Of a stretch of DNA of 64,000 bases, positions 34,270-45,872 are shown piece by piece. The stretch lies in contig MNCI01010070.1 in the NCBI GenBank assembly GCA_015680685.1, positions 14,958 through 78,957 of the forward strand, read 5' to 3'. The notes below the pieces were generated by a model that saw only the letters and a program-made list of their open reading frames with translations, was not told the DNA's origin and made no database searches. This stretch comes from Gnetum montanum (taxonomy: Eukaryota; Streptophyta; Gnetopsida; Gnetales; Gnetaceae). Made by a program: the position numbers and the translations under genes. How positions within the stretch are numbered: position 1 is the stretch's first letter; every line of letters begins with the position of its first letter.

Positions 34270-37100
34270 ATGGTCTCAGGCAGTGGAGGCTCCTGAGGCT
34301 CTAAAGGATCTTTTCTTACTTCAAGTGCACATGGTGGTTGAGGTAGTTATGGTTTTCTTGTAGTAGCTACAAATTTTGGTGGAAGATGGAAGGTGTCTAA
34401 TAGTGCATTCATCTTCTCATCCTTACTCCTGGGATCATTCATGGTCCATGCTACATCATGAATGTGGGCTAGTGTGGGAACATCCTAAGAATAGGGCATT
34501 ACTAGAAACAACTACTTCATATTAACAAACTAGGCAGCAAAACATTTGTGTTCAACATTGAACATATTTATTGCATTCTGTAGCTGATGGTACTCAGTTT
34601 CTTGGCTAGGTTCTAAGTTGTAGACCATTGATTGGTGAAGTGCTTCTTAAGAACATTGAGTTTTGCATTTTCCACCTCAAGCTTTTGTTTAGTGTCTTTA
34701 TGATGTTAAACTCAGCTTCATAAAATAAGTACGAACTAGCCACATGTTTCTTTAGTTTAAACCATGACCATCTAGTAGTTAGCATTGCAAAATTTGCATA
34801 ATAGAGATTAGCAAGCTCCATGTACTCTATCATCTCCTCGATCTACAGCTCCTTCATGTAGATCTCTACCTTGTTATAACCATTAAGCCCATTAAAGATA
34901 GCCTGCCAGACATCACCTCCTTCGTCATGTTGTTGAAGGGTATCATTAACTTTCACCTTCATCATTTGAATATGTTTTTCATTGATTTCTTTTTGTAGAC
35001 TAGCTTGATCTCTGTAGTGATTTTTGACTCTCAAATTTGAGAGCCTCAGTTTTCCAAGTGGCTACCTATATTGCAGATTTCTAGCAAAGGGCTCAGGCTT
35101 CATTCATGGAGATATTTTTGTTTTTGGTTGCTAATCTTCTAAGTTTATCATTTACTGTAGCTAGTTGCTCCTATTGTTGATGGATGAAATCTTGCATTTG
35201 CTGCTTTTGCACATCAACATTTTGTAGGTAGTGATTTTTTGTAGTCAAGATGACATTCTCTTGGTGAGTCTTATCTAAGGTCTTTTGGATATTATGCATG
35301 GGACATTAGCCAAGGACTAATCAAAGATCACCATCTTTTTCGCATCCTCAACTTTCTTGAGCTTTTGTTGAAGCTATTAAGAAGCTTCATCATGGGTTAG
35401 TGCAAGGCTAAAAAGTATAAGATTAGTAAGGTGGGCTCTTAATTCAGCAACCTCTATAGCCAGGTACTAATTTTGAGCCTAGGCTATTTTGGGTTATCCA
35501 TCCATGATAATGCATTTGCCCCTTCTATCAGCTCTAACTAGGCTATAGTGATTATATTCAGAAGGTTAAAGACATCCAGAATGAGTTTCCTGGTGTTAGT
35601 CCAACAACTCCTTGTTCTGGATTGCACTTAATTTTTCGGTAACTATTCTTACGGATGTCTGCACATCTCTGAGTGGAGAAATGACTAGTACAAATGCTAC
35701 AAGTGCATTTAATGCCTCAAAAATTCTATCAACAACCACCTCTATTACTATCTCTTACCCATGGTATTGTATCACTAAGAAAATTTCCCCCTTACCCATC
35801 TCTAAATGCATTGAGAAAGTAGTGGCATTCCTTGAGATGTCTAGGAATTACTACCATTGTAAAAGAGAGATTGTTACCTCTTAGATGTTAGGATTTAATC
35901 TTGTAAGTAGTTGTATTCTTTAGGTTGAAAACATTGGCCCACCTCCCTCCATCTGGATAATGGTTTGAGCCACTTCATTGAGGTGACACATCACTGGGCA
36001 ATACATAGATGGATTGCCACCACTCATTCCTACTTACTGCTCTTGCTCATGTAATAGCTACTTTTAGATCTCATGCATTCATTCAAGGGTAGTGTAGGAC
36101 TTTGGAATTGTTTCATGAATGGATGGTGAAGGTGGTGGTTGTTGCTCCTATTTCTAGGGATCTTATCTTTCATCATTTCTAACCAAGAGGTAGAAGGAGT
36201 ATGCTCGATTATATCATTTGCATAGTGAACTATTCTTGCCATTTTGCATAATTTTTTAATCACGTAGGAAAAGGGCAAGACCTTCCTTCAACATTCATTT
36301 TCCTTAAATGGCTTCTCTATCTTTAGATAGATTGGCTATGGAAGGTTCATAGGGGAAATTTTTCACTTAGAGTAGCACACACATGGGTAGAATGCAATCA
36401 CCTTACTAGGCCTCACCATTAGATTGAGGTAATAAGTTTCTATCTTGAACTGTACATGCTATGCAGGGGTGAGTGCACCATACTCCTTGTGGTCCACTCC
36501 ATAACATCGCTAGGTCCACTCCTTCTTTACTTTTGGATCTTCTTATGTAGAGATCTCTATCAAATTTGTTCTAATATTAGGCAATCCAAGGGCTTGTGCA
36601 ATGGCCTTCACCAAGTAGGCCACTTGAATGTCCTTAATCTTTAAAATGACTCCTACCCACCTATCATTGCAAAAGAGATATGTCTCTCCTATGTACTATT
36701 CCCAACTGAAAGTGATGATTGGTCATATGGGAGAGTTCTTCAATTGCAGCTTGACTTCTAGTGGAGCATGTTCTAAGAATGCTCCAAATTTCAATTCTTG
36801 GAGAACTAAACATTGGATGTCATGAGGCTTGATTTGATCAAGGTAGACCTGAGTCAATATGACCTCTAGTCTTGGCATCAATCCTGGAACCTCATCTCGA
36901 TGGGATTGTTTAGTTATGGTTGCTTCCTTAAGAATCTATTAGATAGATTTCAATTCAAGTTCCTCTTGAAGAGGTCCCATTGCATGAGTTTCTATTGTTT
37001 ATTCTTGGGCTTATTCTTGCTACTCCCTTCTAGCTTTAGATCATTTGTCCCTTGGTTGAGATGGTCCTCCTTCCTATGGGCATTTTGGTCTAGGTGCCAT
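34270..37100 (-). pseudogene. M2 ORF3 (env-position, coiled-coil protein), broken
   Basis: Same gene as in M1 and F. The ATG complement is at 37098-37100 (MAPRPKCP then stop). Readable blocks are FGAFLEHAPLEVKLQLKNSP near 36730-36790, IKDIQVAYLVKAIAQALGLP near 36570-36640, and LPFSYVIKKLCKMARIVHYA near 36210-36270. Helical coiled-coil segments lie at 35000-35600 and 34600-34830 (MELANLYYANFAML is shared with M1 15790-15830). A Pro/Glu tail ends near 34270. Function is unknown; stops are frequent. Confidence 0.65.
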
Positions 37101-37162
37101 TTGTAATCACAACATGACCAAGGATTAGCACTTAATGTGTAGCCTTAAAACATTTGAAATAC
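37101..37162 (-). other. Candidate intron just upstream of M2 ORF3, acceptor mutated
   Basis: Minus-strand GGGATAAG then GTATTTC opens a 62-base interval that ends GTGATTACAA directly before the ORF3 ATG. The acceptor is AA instead of the AG kept in F and M1. Confidence 0.42.
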
Positions 37163-39230
37163 CTTATCCCTTGGGGTAGTTACACTTGGCTAAGTTTTGA
37201 TCATGGCCAGTTTGATTATTTTAATATTATTTTGTTATTATTTGATTAAATTATTTATTGAAGTGTGTTGGAAGGGTTTAAATCTCATGGGTTGATGATT
37301 TAATAGTATGTTATTCATTAAATCCATGGGGTGGGAGGAGGTTAGAAAAACTGTAAAACATTTTCTATCAAAAACCTAAGGTTTGTGACCTACACAATGT
37401 AAAGCATACATTCGGAAGCTATAGGGCTAAAGAACGGAGTGAATTAGACAAATCATTTGAAAGTTACAGGCTATGAAAGGTTTTGAGCTTTGAAAAATTA
37501 CAAAAAGTCCCCTTACATTTTAAGCAAATGGCAAAAAATTTCTAAGTGGTGGACACTATATATAGAATTTTTCCCATGCGTTGATTGCACCTCATTGATG
37601 GGGCATGGCCAACATGGTTAGTTGCATCGACTGGGCCTAGTTGACATGACTATTAACCACTATTAAACAAGTCAAAATTCAAAAAAATAGAAGGAGTTTT
37701 TGAATGAAATTAGAGTTAAGTGGAAGTCCAAAAAGCCAAGACCATAATAAAATACATGAAGAGTGCTTGAGATTTCTTAAAATATGGAGAATGATTGGAG
37801 AAATGCCTGAAGGAGTACATAGATGCAATTGATGGGGCCTACAAAATATTTGATTACCAAAATGCCTAAGGATAAGGAACTTAACTAGGCTAACCAAGGG
37901 CTATGCAAGTGTCCTCCCCATCGTAGGGTTATGTCCTTTTTTTGGCCTTACATAAATTTAACTAATGAGTTTGTAGGCCCCCACAATTGATTAATGGTTA
38001 CAAAAAGTTAAGAATTGAAACCTAAAGAGTCTACCTAAGAATTTTAACATGTCAAACTAAGACATTGAATAAAATAAGAAAATTGGTAGTAAGGTAAGTT
38101 ATGGAAAGAATTGATGGATGAGATAGAGAGTGGAATGCATTTCCTAATCAGAATCACATGAAGTCCCTTGTGAATTTCATGGTTAAATGAATCAATAAAG
38201 TTCATCCTTATTCCAGACCAAATCCAACCACTTTTAGTGACTTCACATCCTCACTCTAGGACTAGTCCACCTACATGAGACACAAGAATGCTCCCACAAA
38301 TAACCATCATTCCTCATTTGAGAAGAAAAGAGAAGTAGGAAGTGAAAAAGGGCTTGAGTTAGAGGGGACCTTCAAACATGGGTGACATGTCTTTCTAGTC
38401 CTATAAGAAGTGATTATAGCCCATTTATTTTGTCTAAGTGTGCTTTTAATTTTCATCATGTTTTTTTATTTTTTGGCATTTTATTTTTTTATGAATTTTT
38501 GTGGTTGGAACCACACCATGCAAAGACTTATTTAACTTCTTGTTATTGGTCGACACAGAATAGTAGGAAATCCATGAAAACACACATGCACTCAAGTAAG
38601 TAGAGAGGCATAAAGAGTATTGAATCCTCTTAAAGTCATATCCTTTTTAAACCTTTGAATCTTTTCCAAGTTTGAAAACTACTATGGTCACAAGATTGTT
38701 AAAATTTTATTAATGAAAAAGGAACCTCATACTTCCAAAATTAGGAAAACCATAGAGTTGGTGGATGAATGGATGATGTGGACTCATTACCTATCTTAGT
38801 CATCAATCATCAAAAATCAAAAATAGAAACTAGATATTAGCAATCAAAAACATTAGGTACAAACCACCATTAGTAACCATCTATAACATCACTAAGTCTT
38901 GTTGGCAATAGATCTCTTTTATTAGAAAACAAGAAAAATTCACACCAAAATAAGGAAAAATATAAAGGAAATTTTAAAATATTCAAGAAAAATAAAACAT
39001 ATGAATGATGTTATCAAACAAAAATCTAGAAAAATAACAAAGTGTAAGATAAAAATGTGTAAAACAAAAAACTAGAACAACTAAAGAGCCAATTTAATAA
39101 TTAGCACAGATGGCCATCTCCCCCACAATTGAGTTGAAAGGAGGAGATCTGAAATATTGAGTGTGGTTGTCCATCCAATGAGGCATTGATTTCATTGTAT
39201 TGCTTAGACTTGTGGAAAGGTCTTAGTTGT
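37163..39230 (-). other. M2 spacer between integrase and ORF3
   Basis: Non-coding and colinear with the F and M1 spacers. At 37555-37660 it carries, on the minus strand, a GGCCCAGTCGATGCAACT / CCCCATCAATGAGGTG array followed by a TATATATA box at 37557-37564. ORF3 lies about 460 bases downstream, as in M1. The remaining sequence has only chance open frames. Confidence 0.55.
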
Positions 39231-40400
39231 TGCATGTTGAATAGATATTTCTTCTGTGGCTCTCAAGTTTGTAAATTAACATGGCCCTTGCAAGAAAGGT
39301 TTCATAAATGATGTATGACCCTTTCCACAACATTTGGAACTTAGTTCATTGAGGTACATGTGTGGGGTTCTAGTAGAGAACCTTATCTCTAGGTTGAAAT
39401 TTCACCTTTCTTATCCTAAGTTCATGGCATTATTTACTGAATGCTTTATGTACTTCATTCAAGGACAGGGCCACCAATTAATTATCATCTAGCACGTTAA
39501 GGTTGATCAACCTCTCTCTTTTTTTCTAGGATGAAGTTAAGGTTTAGGTCATAGGCTATTGAAAGTGTATAGGGCTCATATTAAATTAGAAGAGTTGGTA
39601 ATTTTCCATACACTAGCTCATTGGGAGAGTAGCCTATAGGAAGTTTCCATGTTGAGTGGTATGCCTAGAGGACATCATTAAGTTTTGTACTCTAGTCTCT
39701 CCTATATTTCCTAATTGTTCTTATTAATATTTTTATGATTTCCCTATTGGTAACCTTTGCTTGACCATTAGCTTGGGGGTGGTAGGGTGTTGTTAAGTTA
39801 TGTTCAACCCCCAGGCATTGCATGAGCTTGCAAAAAGTATCACTTATAAAATGAGTACCATTATCAAAAATTAGTACACATGGCACTCCAAACCTATTTA
39901 TAAAATTTTGTTGTAAAAACCATTGTGCATTGGAATATGTATAGTTGGTGACAACTATTGTTTCTTCCCATTTCATACAATAGTCAACAATGACTATTTT
40001 GTACACCTTTCCATTTTACATAGGTGTGATGAGACTCATGAAGACTATGCCCCAAATGTTGAAGAGTTCCAATAGTTAGAGCCATTGGCAAGGTCCCTCC
40101 ATTTAAGTGGTCATCCCACCATCTTGTTGATAGTGTTCACAAGAGTAGACAAATCAGTGGGCATCCCTAAAGATTGTTGGCCAATAGTACCCTATCATCA
40201 GGATTTTAATGATTCTGCACCTCCCTACATAGTGGCCCCCACAAGGACCCTCATGAGCATTTTGGAGAACATGCAGTTGATCAGCATTAGGAACATACTA
40301 ATGAACTAGGCCATCGAAGAACACCTTATAAAGGTGTATGTTAATCTCCGTGAAGCATTTGGCTTGATAAAGAAACTATTGTTTTTTCTAGTGGTCTAAT
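39231..40400 (-). pseudogene. M2 integrase, broken, catalytic Glu replaced
   Basis: An open core at 39692-40006 has IVDYCMKWEE (Asp at about 39985), LIFDNGTHFISD (Asp at about 39865) and, exactly 35 residues later, GQAKVTNREI, where relatives have GQVEVTN. The D,D35E Glu codon is therefore now Lys. The zinc module (CGGHYVGR ... CEHYQQD) is at about 40110-40260. C-terminal pieces run to about 39260. Stops separate the parts. Confidence 0.82.
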
Positions 40401-40720
40401 TCTTGTGGCATCTCTTGAGTGAGAAGATAAGTAAGGATGTCATCATACCATTTTGGTTCAGTGGGAACTTGTTCATTTATTGCATTCACAAAGAGGAGTT
40501 CAATAGGAAATTGGTTAGAGAGTGGGCTCTCATCTTTTTTGTTGTCCCATCATACCTGAGATAAGTGATTAGCAACCACATTCTCAGTTCAATTAGATAG
40601 ATGAACCTCACCTTAAGGAGTTGTTTAGTTTCCTCTTTCATGATCTATTTCAATTTGGGATTCAGCCATCACTATAGCTACCTATTTGGCTTCATAGCTA
40701 GATTAGTATAGATGTAATGC
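40401..40720 (-). pseudogene. M2 RT/RNase H remnant across an internal deletion
   Basis: The end of RNase H (ENVVANHLSQV near 40550-40585) is joined directly to the start of RT (NPKLK.IMKEETKQLLKVRF near 40600-40670). Everything between, equivalent to M1 about 21660-22815, is absent. That includes RT palm and thumb, the YxDD box and most of RNase H. The junction is near 40590. Confidence 0.8.
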
Positions 40721-41640
40721 TAGCATATCCTATGATAAATCCCTATGAGTTTAGGATATGACCTAGCAAAGGCTTTTGGCCATTTTTTAATCACCTTCAA
40801 CAACATATTTTTCTACTTAGAAGCAATGTTGGCATTAATTATCACTAGCTTACCATTTTTTAGAAATACATATTTCATGCCAGTAGGTAGATTTTTCAAC
40901 TCTTAGGGCTTCTGTTTAAAACTATCGAGAATTTCCAACTCACCCCAATTGGTATCATTAGGCTCATCATCAGAGAGTTGATGATAAACTTGCTCTAGTT
41001 CATCCATGCCTTCAACATAGGCATAAGTTAGGCTCTCAGTAGGTTCCATGCAAAGTGTGTTGCTCTTAGAATTAGTTGTCAGTCATTAGGTGCCCTCCTA
41101 TTTAATGGCTACTACATACAAGCACTTTTGGATTTCATATTCTTCTACACAATATCTGCATGCTTTAATTGATGTGCTTTTAATAGACTAGAGTTTCTAC
41201 ATACATTTGCATCCTATATCGCTATACGCAATGCACGGAACTCGCTTCTTCTCAATCCTTTTGAGTGCATTTTCCTTGAAAATTTTCATGGAAAGACCTA
41301 CGATGCCCATTCACACATTAATAATGTTGAACTAAGCCCTTTCCATAATGATTGGAAAGTCTCCTTGCAATTATTAACTTTGATTTCTAGGAAATCAACA
41401 GGATATGATCATCCATAGATAATGGTCATAATGTCCTCAACTAGTCCCAAGGGAATAGTGATTAATATTGCTCTTCTTGAGAGGAGGTAGGTTCCAGGCA
41501 TTGTATATTTCATGGGAAATTAGATTAACACTAGAACCTTAATCAAGAAGAGCCTTGCATGGTTCATTTCCTATAATCTGCAAGTAGATGAGTGAATTTC
41601 TAGGATTAGCTCTTTTCTTGGGAAGGTTTCTAGCCTTGAT
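40721..41640 (-). pseudogene. M2 protease and linker, broken
   Basis: The protease active site reads CKALLD then a stop, then GSSVNLISHEIYNAWNLP, at about 41500-41570. FPIIMERA and VWMGIVGLSMKIF follow near 41290-41360. The Cys-rich linker (VPCIAYSDIGCKCM, then ACRYCVEEYEIQKCLYV) is at about 41110-41240. Then SLTYAYVEGMDELEQVYHQL and LPTGMKYVFLKNGKLVIINA lead to RT. The catalytic Asp is kept but the next codon is a stop. Confidence 0.78.
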
Positions 41641-44130
41641 CTAATTAGATATAACATGAGTTAACATGATGGTGTGAATCTTGGGTGGTGTTTGGTTTGA
41701 AGAGCTTTTGAAAGGAATGGATGTAGAGGATGAAGGAGACATATGGTGACCAGCCTCATAAGTACGTGAGGGCATAGTAGGACTATTGGTTTAGAAGAAT
41801 GATATTCTATGGGGTTTAGGTTCCAAACCACTTGACTAAGGAGCTAGCTGTAACTTAATAGCCTTGGTAGCATTACATTGTTGTGGCTGTGTAGGAATTT
41901 TGCCATGCATGCATGGAGTAGGCGATAATTAGGTTGAGGGTGGAGGAACATGTGTTGAAGGATGAGGAGGATGATAAGGATATGAGGATTCTCCTCTAGG
42001 GGATGGAGAATGAGTTTGATAATAATCTAGAGGGTAGTAGTGATGTTGAAAAGAAGCATGATTAGAAGAGTCATGTAGAGACATGGATTGTTAAACATAA
42101 TACTCATATGGATCTAGCTGCATGTAAGGGTACTGCTAACTTGGTGGGGGCATCCCCCATGATTGTGGGTGTTGCAACTAATGCTACTACTTGTACAGTT
42201 GTGGTGGAGCTCCACTTGGATAATAATCCTATTANGATGCTACTACTTGTACAGTTGTGGTGGAGCTCCACTTGGATAATAATCCTATTATTGTTGGTGG
42301 AACTGCCTTAGGTTGCCTTGAGGATAAGGAAACCTTCTAGGTTCTTGTCTTTGTGCTAGTCTAGGATTGAGAGCATACATCCTAGATTCCTGTAACTGTG
42401 ACACAATAGGGAAACATCCCTTGGGATGTTCATATTGGTAGATGTCAAATCTACCATCATCATTTGATTCTAACTTCAGAACCTCTTCTACTATTGTAGC
42501 CTTACCCTTACCCCTTTGGTAGGCACATTTAACTTCTTTTCTTCTCTTGTGGTCATGATTACTAGATTGTTATTTAGATTCTTCTACAACTTTTAGAGTC
42601 ATTTAAAATTTTTTATCTAAATATTTTCATATTTTATCAACCTTAGCCAAACTTTTAGACATAGATTTTTGAATTGGCAAGGTTTTTCACTAGACCACTT
42701 TATTAAGTGGTGCCTCCCCCTCATTGTCATAGAATCAAACTTTCCTTTTGTTGATGGAAGGGTCTCAATTATACTCCTTAACACTTTCCTATTTTCTCAA
42801 CTCATCTTCTTCTTTTATAACCTGCTCAATCAACCTTTGAATCTAATAAGATCTTACTTCTAACAGTCTCCCTTGGGCATATACCCCAAGAGTTCTCCTT
42901 GTTTTGGATTGGAGCCCATCTATGATATGGTGAAGCTACTCCAGTTGAGAATAACCATGGCCAAGACATCTATGCAAAAGGGAATAATACCTAGCCATGG
43001 TTGTGTCCAAGGGTTCATGTGATCCTTGTCATAAACCTTGGATTTGCTTTCTCAAATTGGATATTTTGGAGTACGTCTAATATTTTTCATTGAGTAGCTC
43101 AAGTATCATAATCCATTTGCAAATTGATTTCATATCCAAGAAGTGGTACCAACTTTCTACTTTTTTTATGAGTTTCTTGGGGAATAGCTTTAGGTTTTGC
43201 TAATCATTTTCCATGTTTTGCAAAGCATAGGTTTTGTGAAAGACCTGAAGATGGGTATATGGATCTGAGTTATATCCCCCCTTAAATCTAGGGCTATTGT
43301 TCATATCCAACCACTTGATTCTGTTATCTTTCACATGCCTGGTTGGAATCTAGACTACCTCTACAATGTTCAGCATGCTTCAAGTTGCAAGCAAAGGCTC
43401 ATCATCATCATGATTTTGATGATACCTATGATGTTGCTTACTACCCTTTCATTCATGGTAGGGCTTACAATAATTGTCCTAATGTTCATCTTCATCATGG
43501 TCTCATACCCTACAGTTTCAATCAGATTTAGAGGAGGAGGAAGAAGACGCAAATGAAAAGAACAAAGATGGAGAAGGACTACCACATACACAGTGTATGC
43601 CACCTCCTCTCTACTTGTCATGACCATGATCATTAGGTTTTTTTTCATCATGGTGCTTGCCTGAGCCCCTGCCTTGACTCCCACGTTTTCTTGAACATGG
43701 ATTATTAATAGTAAACTATAGATTCAGGTTTAAGCCCCTTTCACCAGAGTCAAGGGGTGGAAAATCTACATGTTGAAAACCCCCAGAGGGAGGCTCATAA
43801 TTATCATCTTGCTTCAATAGGAACAATGAATTGGTAAATCATTTTTCCTTCATAGCATCATGTTGCTTCTCCTGGTGTCGATCTTGTTTATGTTGTATTT
43901 TTGTGGGATGTCCAAACTCTTAAGAGTTTGGAGCAGCATCCCAAGAGTAGATTGGTCTAGAGGCAACACAACCTTACCCTCCATATCTCTCTACTATAGC
44001 TACTCATCCTAATGTAGGATGAAAGTGAATTTACATACAAACTCATCTAGATGAGTGTACACCAATTTGAATTCTTAAGGCACTAGTGATTTTGAAATAT
44101 CATGCCTGTGAGAAGAAGAAATTTTGGATT
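41641..44130 (-). pseudogene. M2 gag, broken
   Basis: Colinear with M1 gag. Readable are the Pro/Tyr-rich tail (41900-42300), the zinc-knuckle region (YQYEHPKGCFPIVS-like) near 42400-42440, charged helices (42720-42900), the capsid core (44-45 residues around FKGGYNSDPYTHLQVFHKTY-like sequence near 43215-43300), and a Ser/His-rich linker near 43370-43530. The M1 start codon position near 44115 is AAA-derived here, so the start is lost. At 42235 a single N lies between two exact 54-base copies. Confidence 0.75.
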
Positions 44131-44173
44131 AGAGAAACATTTAGTGTGCTTAAATTATAATAATAATAATTAT

Positions 44174-45855
44174 TGTACTAACCGAAATCATCAATGTAAG
44201 GATGGAAGGGAAAAACAAACACTGAGGGATCACTGGACGGGTACAGCTGACCCTACCTTCGCGTGAGGGCAAGATTGAAAATAAAATGAAGGCAGAGTGC
44301 CTTGGATGGTCTACATGCAAATCAACCAAGGGCTTCCCTGAACATAAGCCATGACTTGCATTGGGGTTATTGTAACTAATGTTCGAAATGGAACAGTGAT
44401 GCACAAAACGCAAACAGATCGTATATAGAATAGTATTGCAAACAAGACGTAAACTAAATGTAAAATAGAGTAAACAATGTAATGGAAGGAAAAATGAACT
44501 ATATTGTATTGCTTAGAAAGGGTGTGCACTAGTCAAAGCATAGCTATGCATCTAGATGGAAAGTCAAGTGCCAAGCCCTGGGATGATGTGTTTCAAAAGT
44601 GCTTGGCTGCTAGGAGTCACATGTGTTTGAGCATCCAACGTTGCTGGTTAGTGCTTCCTAAGTCATTAACCTTAAAAATTGCCAACCCTGTTTATGTGAA
44701 TTGATAAGGTATTTATAAGGTTTGGCTAGGCTTGGGTGCAGAATTCATATATGGATTCAATGACAGAGAGATGGACACGTGTGTGAGTTGGACGCACATG
44801 GGCAGGCTACGTTCTTGACCGGATACACTGTATCTTACAATGTGTGTTGGATTACACAAGATAGCTTAAGCTCATGGAAGCACATACAATTTTGAGCATA
44901 AGAGCTTGGTAAGGTTACAATTGATGAAAATTTACAATGAAAATGATAATTTACAATAAGAGAGATTGACTCTAGCTTGCTTGAAACTTCTCAGTCTTTG
45001 AATCGACTGCTGTAGGATGTCGATTTAAGTGGTTTTGTGGCTGTTTGAGGAATCCCTCTTTCATCAAAGCTTCCAACATGAGTTGATTTTGTCCTAGTGT
45101 TTCCAAGGTGTGTGTTTGGAATGATTTTGACTAAGCATGACTAGTACTCATGTTGTCAGCATGACCTCAATGTGACCTTAGCATGAGTAAGCTAAAAATG
45201 ACATATTTCACATTAAATTTTGATTTTTGAAGCCTGTTTTTAAGTGCAATGATTTCCTGACTGTGTCTGACCCTGAGAATGAGCTTCAAGTCAAAAACTA
45301 AGCTTGAGAGTGACTTGTTTTGAGCCAATTTTGGCAACTCACGTTGGACTCATGCTGCCAGTGTGAGTGCAGCGTGACCATAGCGTGAGCTACAAGAACT
45401 TATAATTTTGGACCTAAAATCTAGAATTCTAGAGGTTGGAACTTGAAGTTGTCAACAATGAACCTTGAGGATGACTTGCATCCTTGAAATCAAATCATTT
45501 CAGCTTAGTTTCGAGGCTCTCATAGTTGCTCATGCTGCACTCATGTTGGCAGCGTGACCTCAGCGTGACCATTACTGTGAGTGAGAAAACTTATGCAATT
45601 TGACCTGAAATTTGAACTCCAAAATGCTAAAACTTGGAACAGACCATAGTGGCCCTTGAGAATGGCTTGCACCTTCATATTAGACCATCTTTAACTTGAT
45701 TTTAAAACTTTTAAAGTTGCTTATGTTGTACTCATGTTGCTAGCATGACCTCAGTGTGAGTTAGATGCCTTAGTCAAATTTTTGTCTCCCAAAAGCTGAA
45801 GAGGCTCTATGTTGTTCTTGTTTCAAAGTGTTAGGCCAAAATTAGTCGTGTTTCA
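44174..45855 (-). repeat. T 3' LTR
   Basis: The left 1.06 kb (44174-45235) is a clear direct repeat of 61540-62625. The LTR starts TGTACTA and is proposed to end at TTTCA (45855), because a purine-rich minus-strand tract follows. The minus-strand TATAAATA lies at 44710-44717. Upstream of it, in U3 (45125-45780), there are about four diverged units of 185-190 bases, each carrying CTCATG.TG and CAGCGTGACC-like words. The right boundary is inferred. Confidence 0.75.
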
Positions 45856-45872
45856 TTAGCCCCTCTTTGTTG
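45856..45872 (-). other. T polypurine tract, proposed
   Basis: Minus-strand AAAGAGGGGCTAA directly precedes TGAAACACGAC, which would be the LTR start. Position fits, but the LTR partner end is missing, so it cannot be confirmed by comparison. Confidence 0.5.

Larger units (their letters stand above)
33110..44173 (-). mobile_element. Element M2: Athila-like retrotransposon, minus strand, deleted in pol and lacking the 5' LTR
   Basis: Third body of the M0/F/M1 family. On the minus strand from right to left it has gag, protease, a short RT/RNase H remnant, integrase, spacer, ORF3, polypurine tract and 3' LTR. Sequence ends at 44173, where the LTR of element T begins, before the primer-binding site. 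About 1.15 kb of RT and RNase H relative to M1 is gone near 40600, and the integrase has lost its catalytic Glu. It could not move autonomously. Confidence 0.88.

Noticed and set aside
42108-42311. A repeated 18-residue peptide in M2 gag
   Set aside because: The repeat is created by a 54-base duplication on either side of the single N at 42235, an assembly join.
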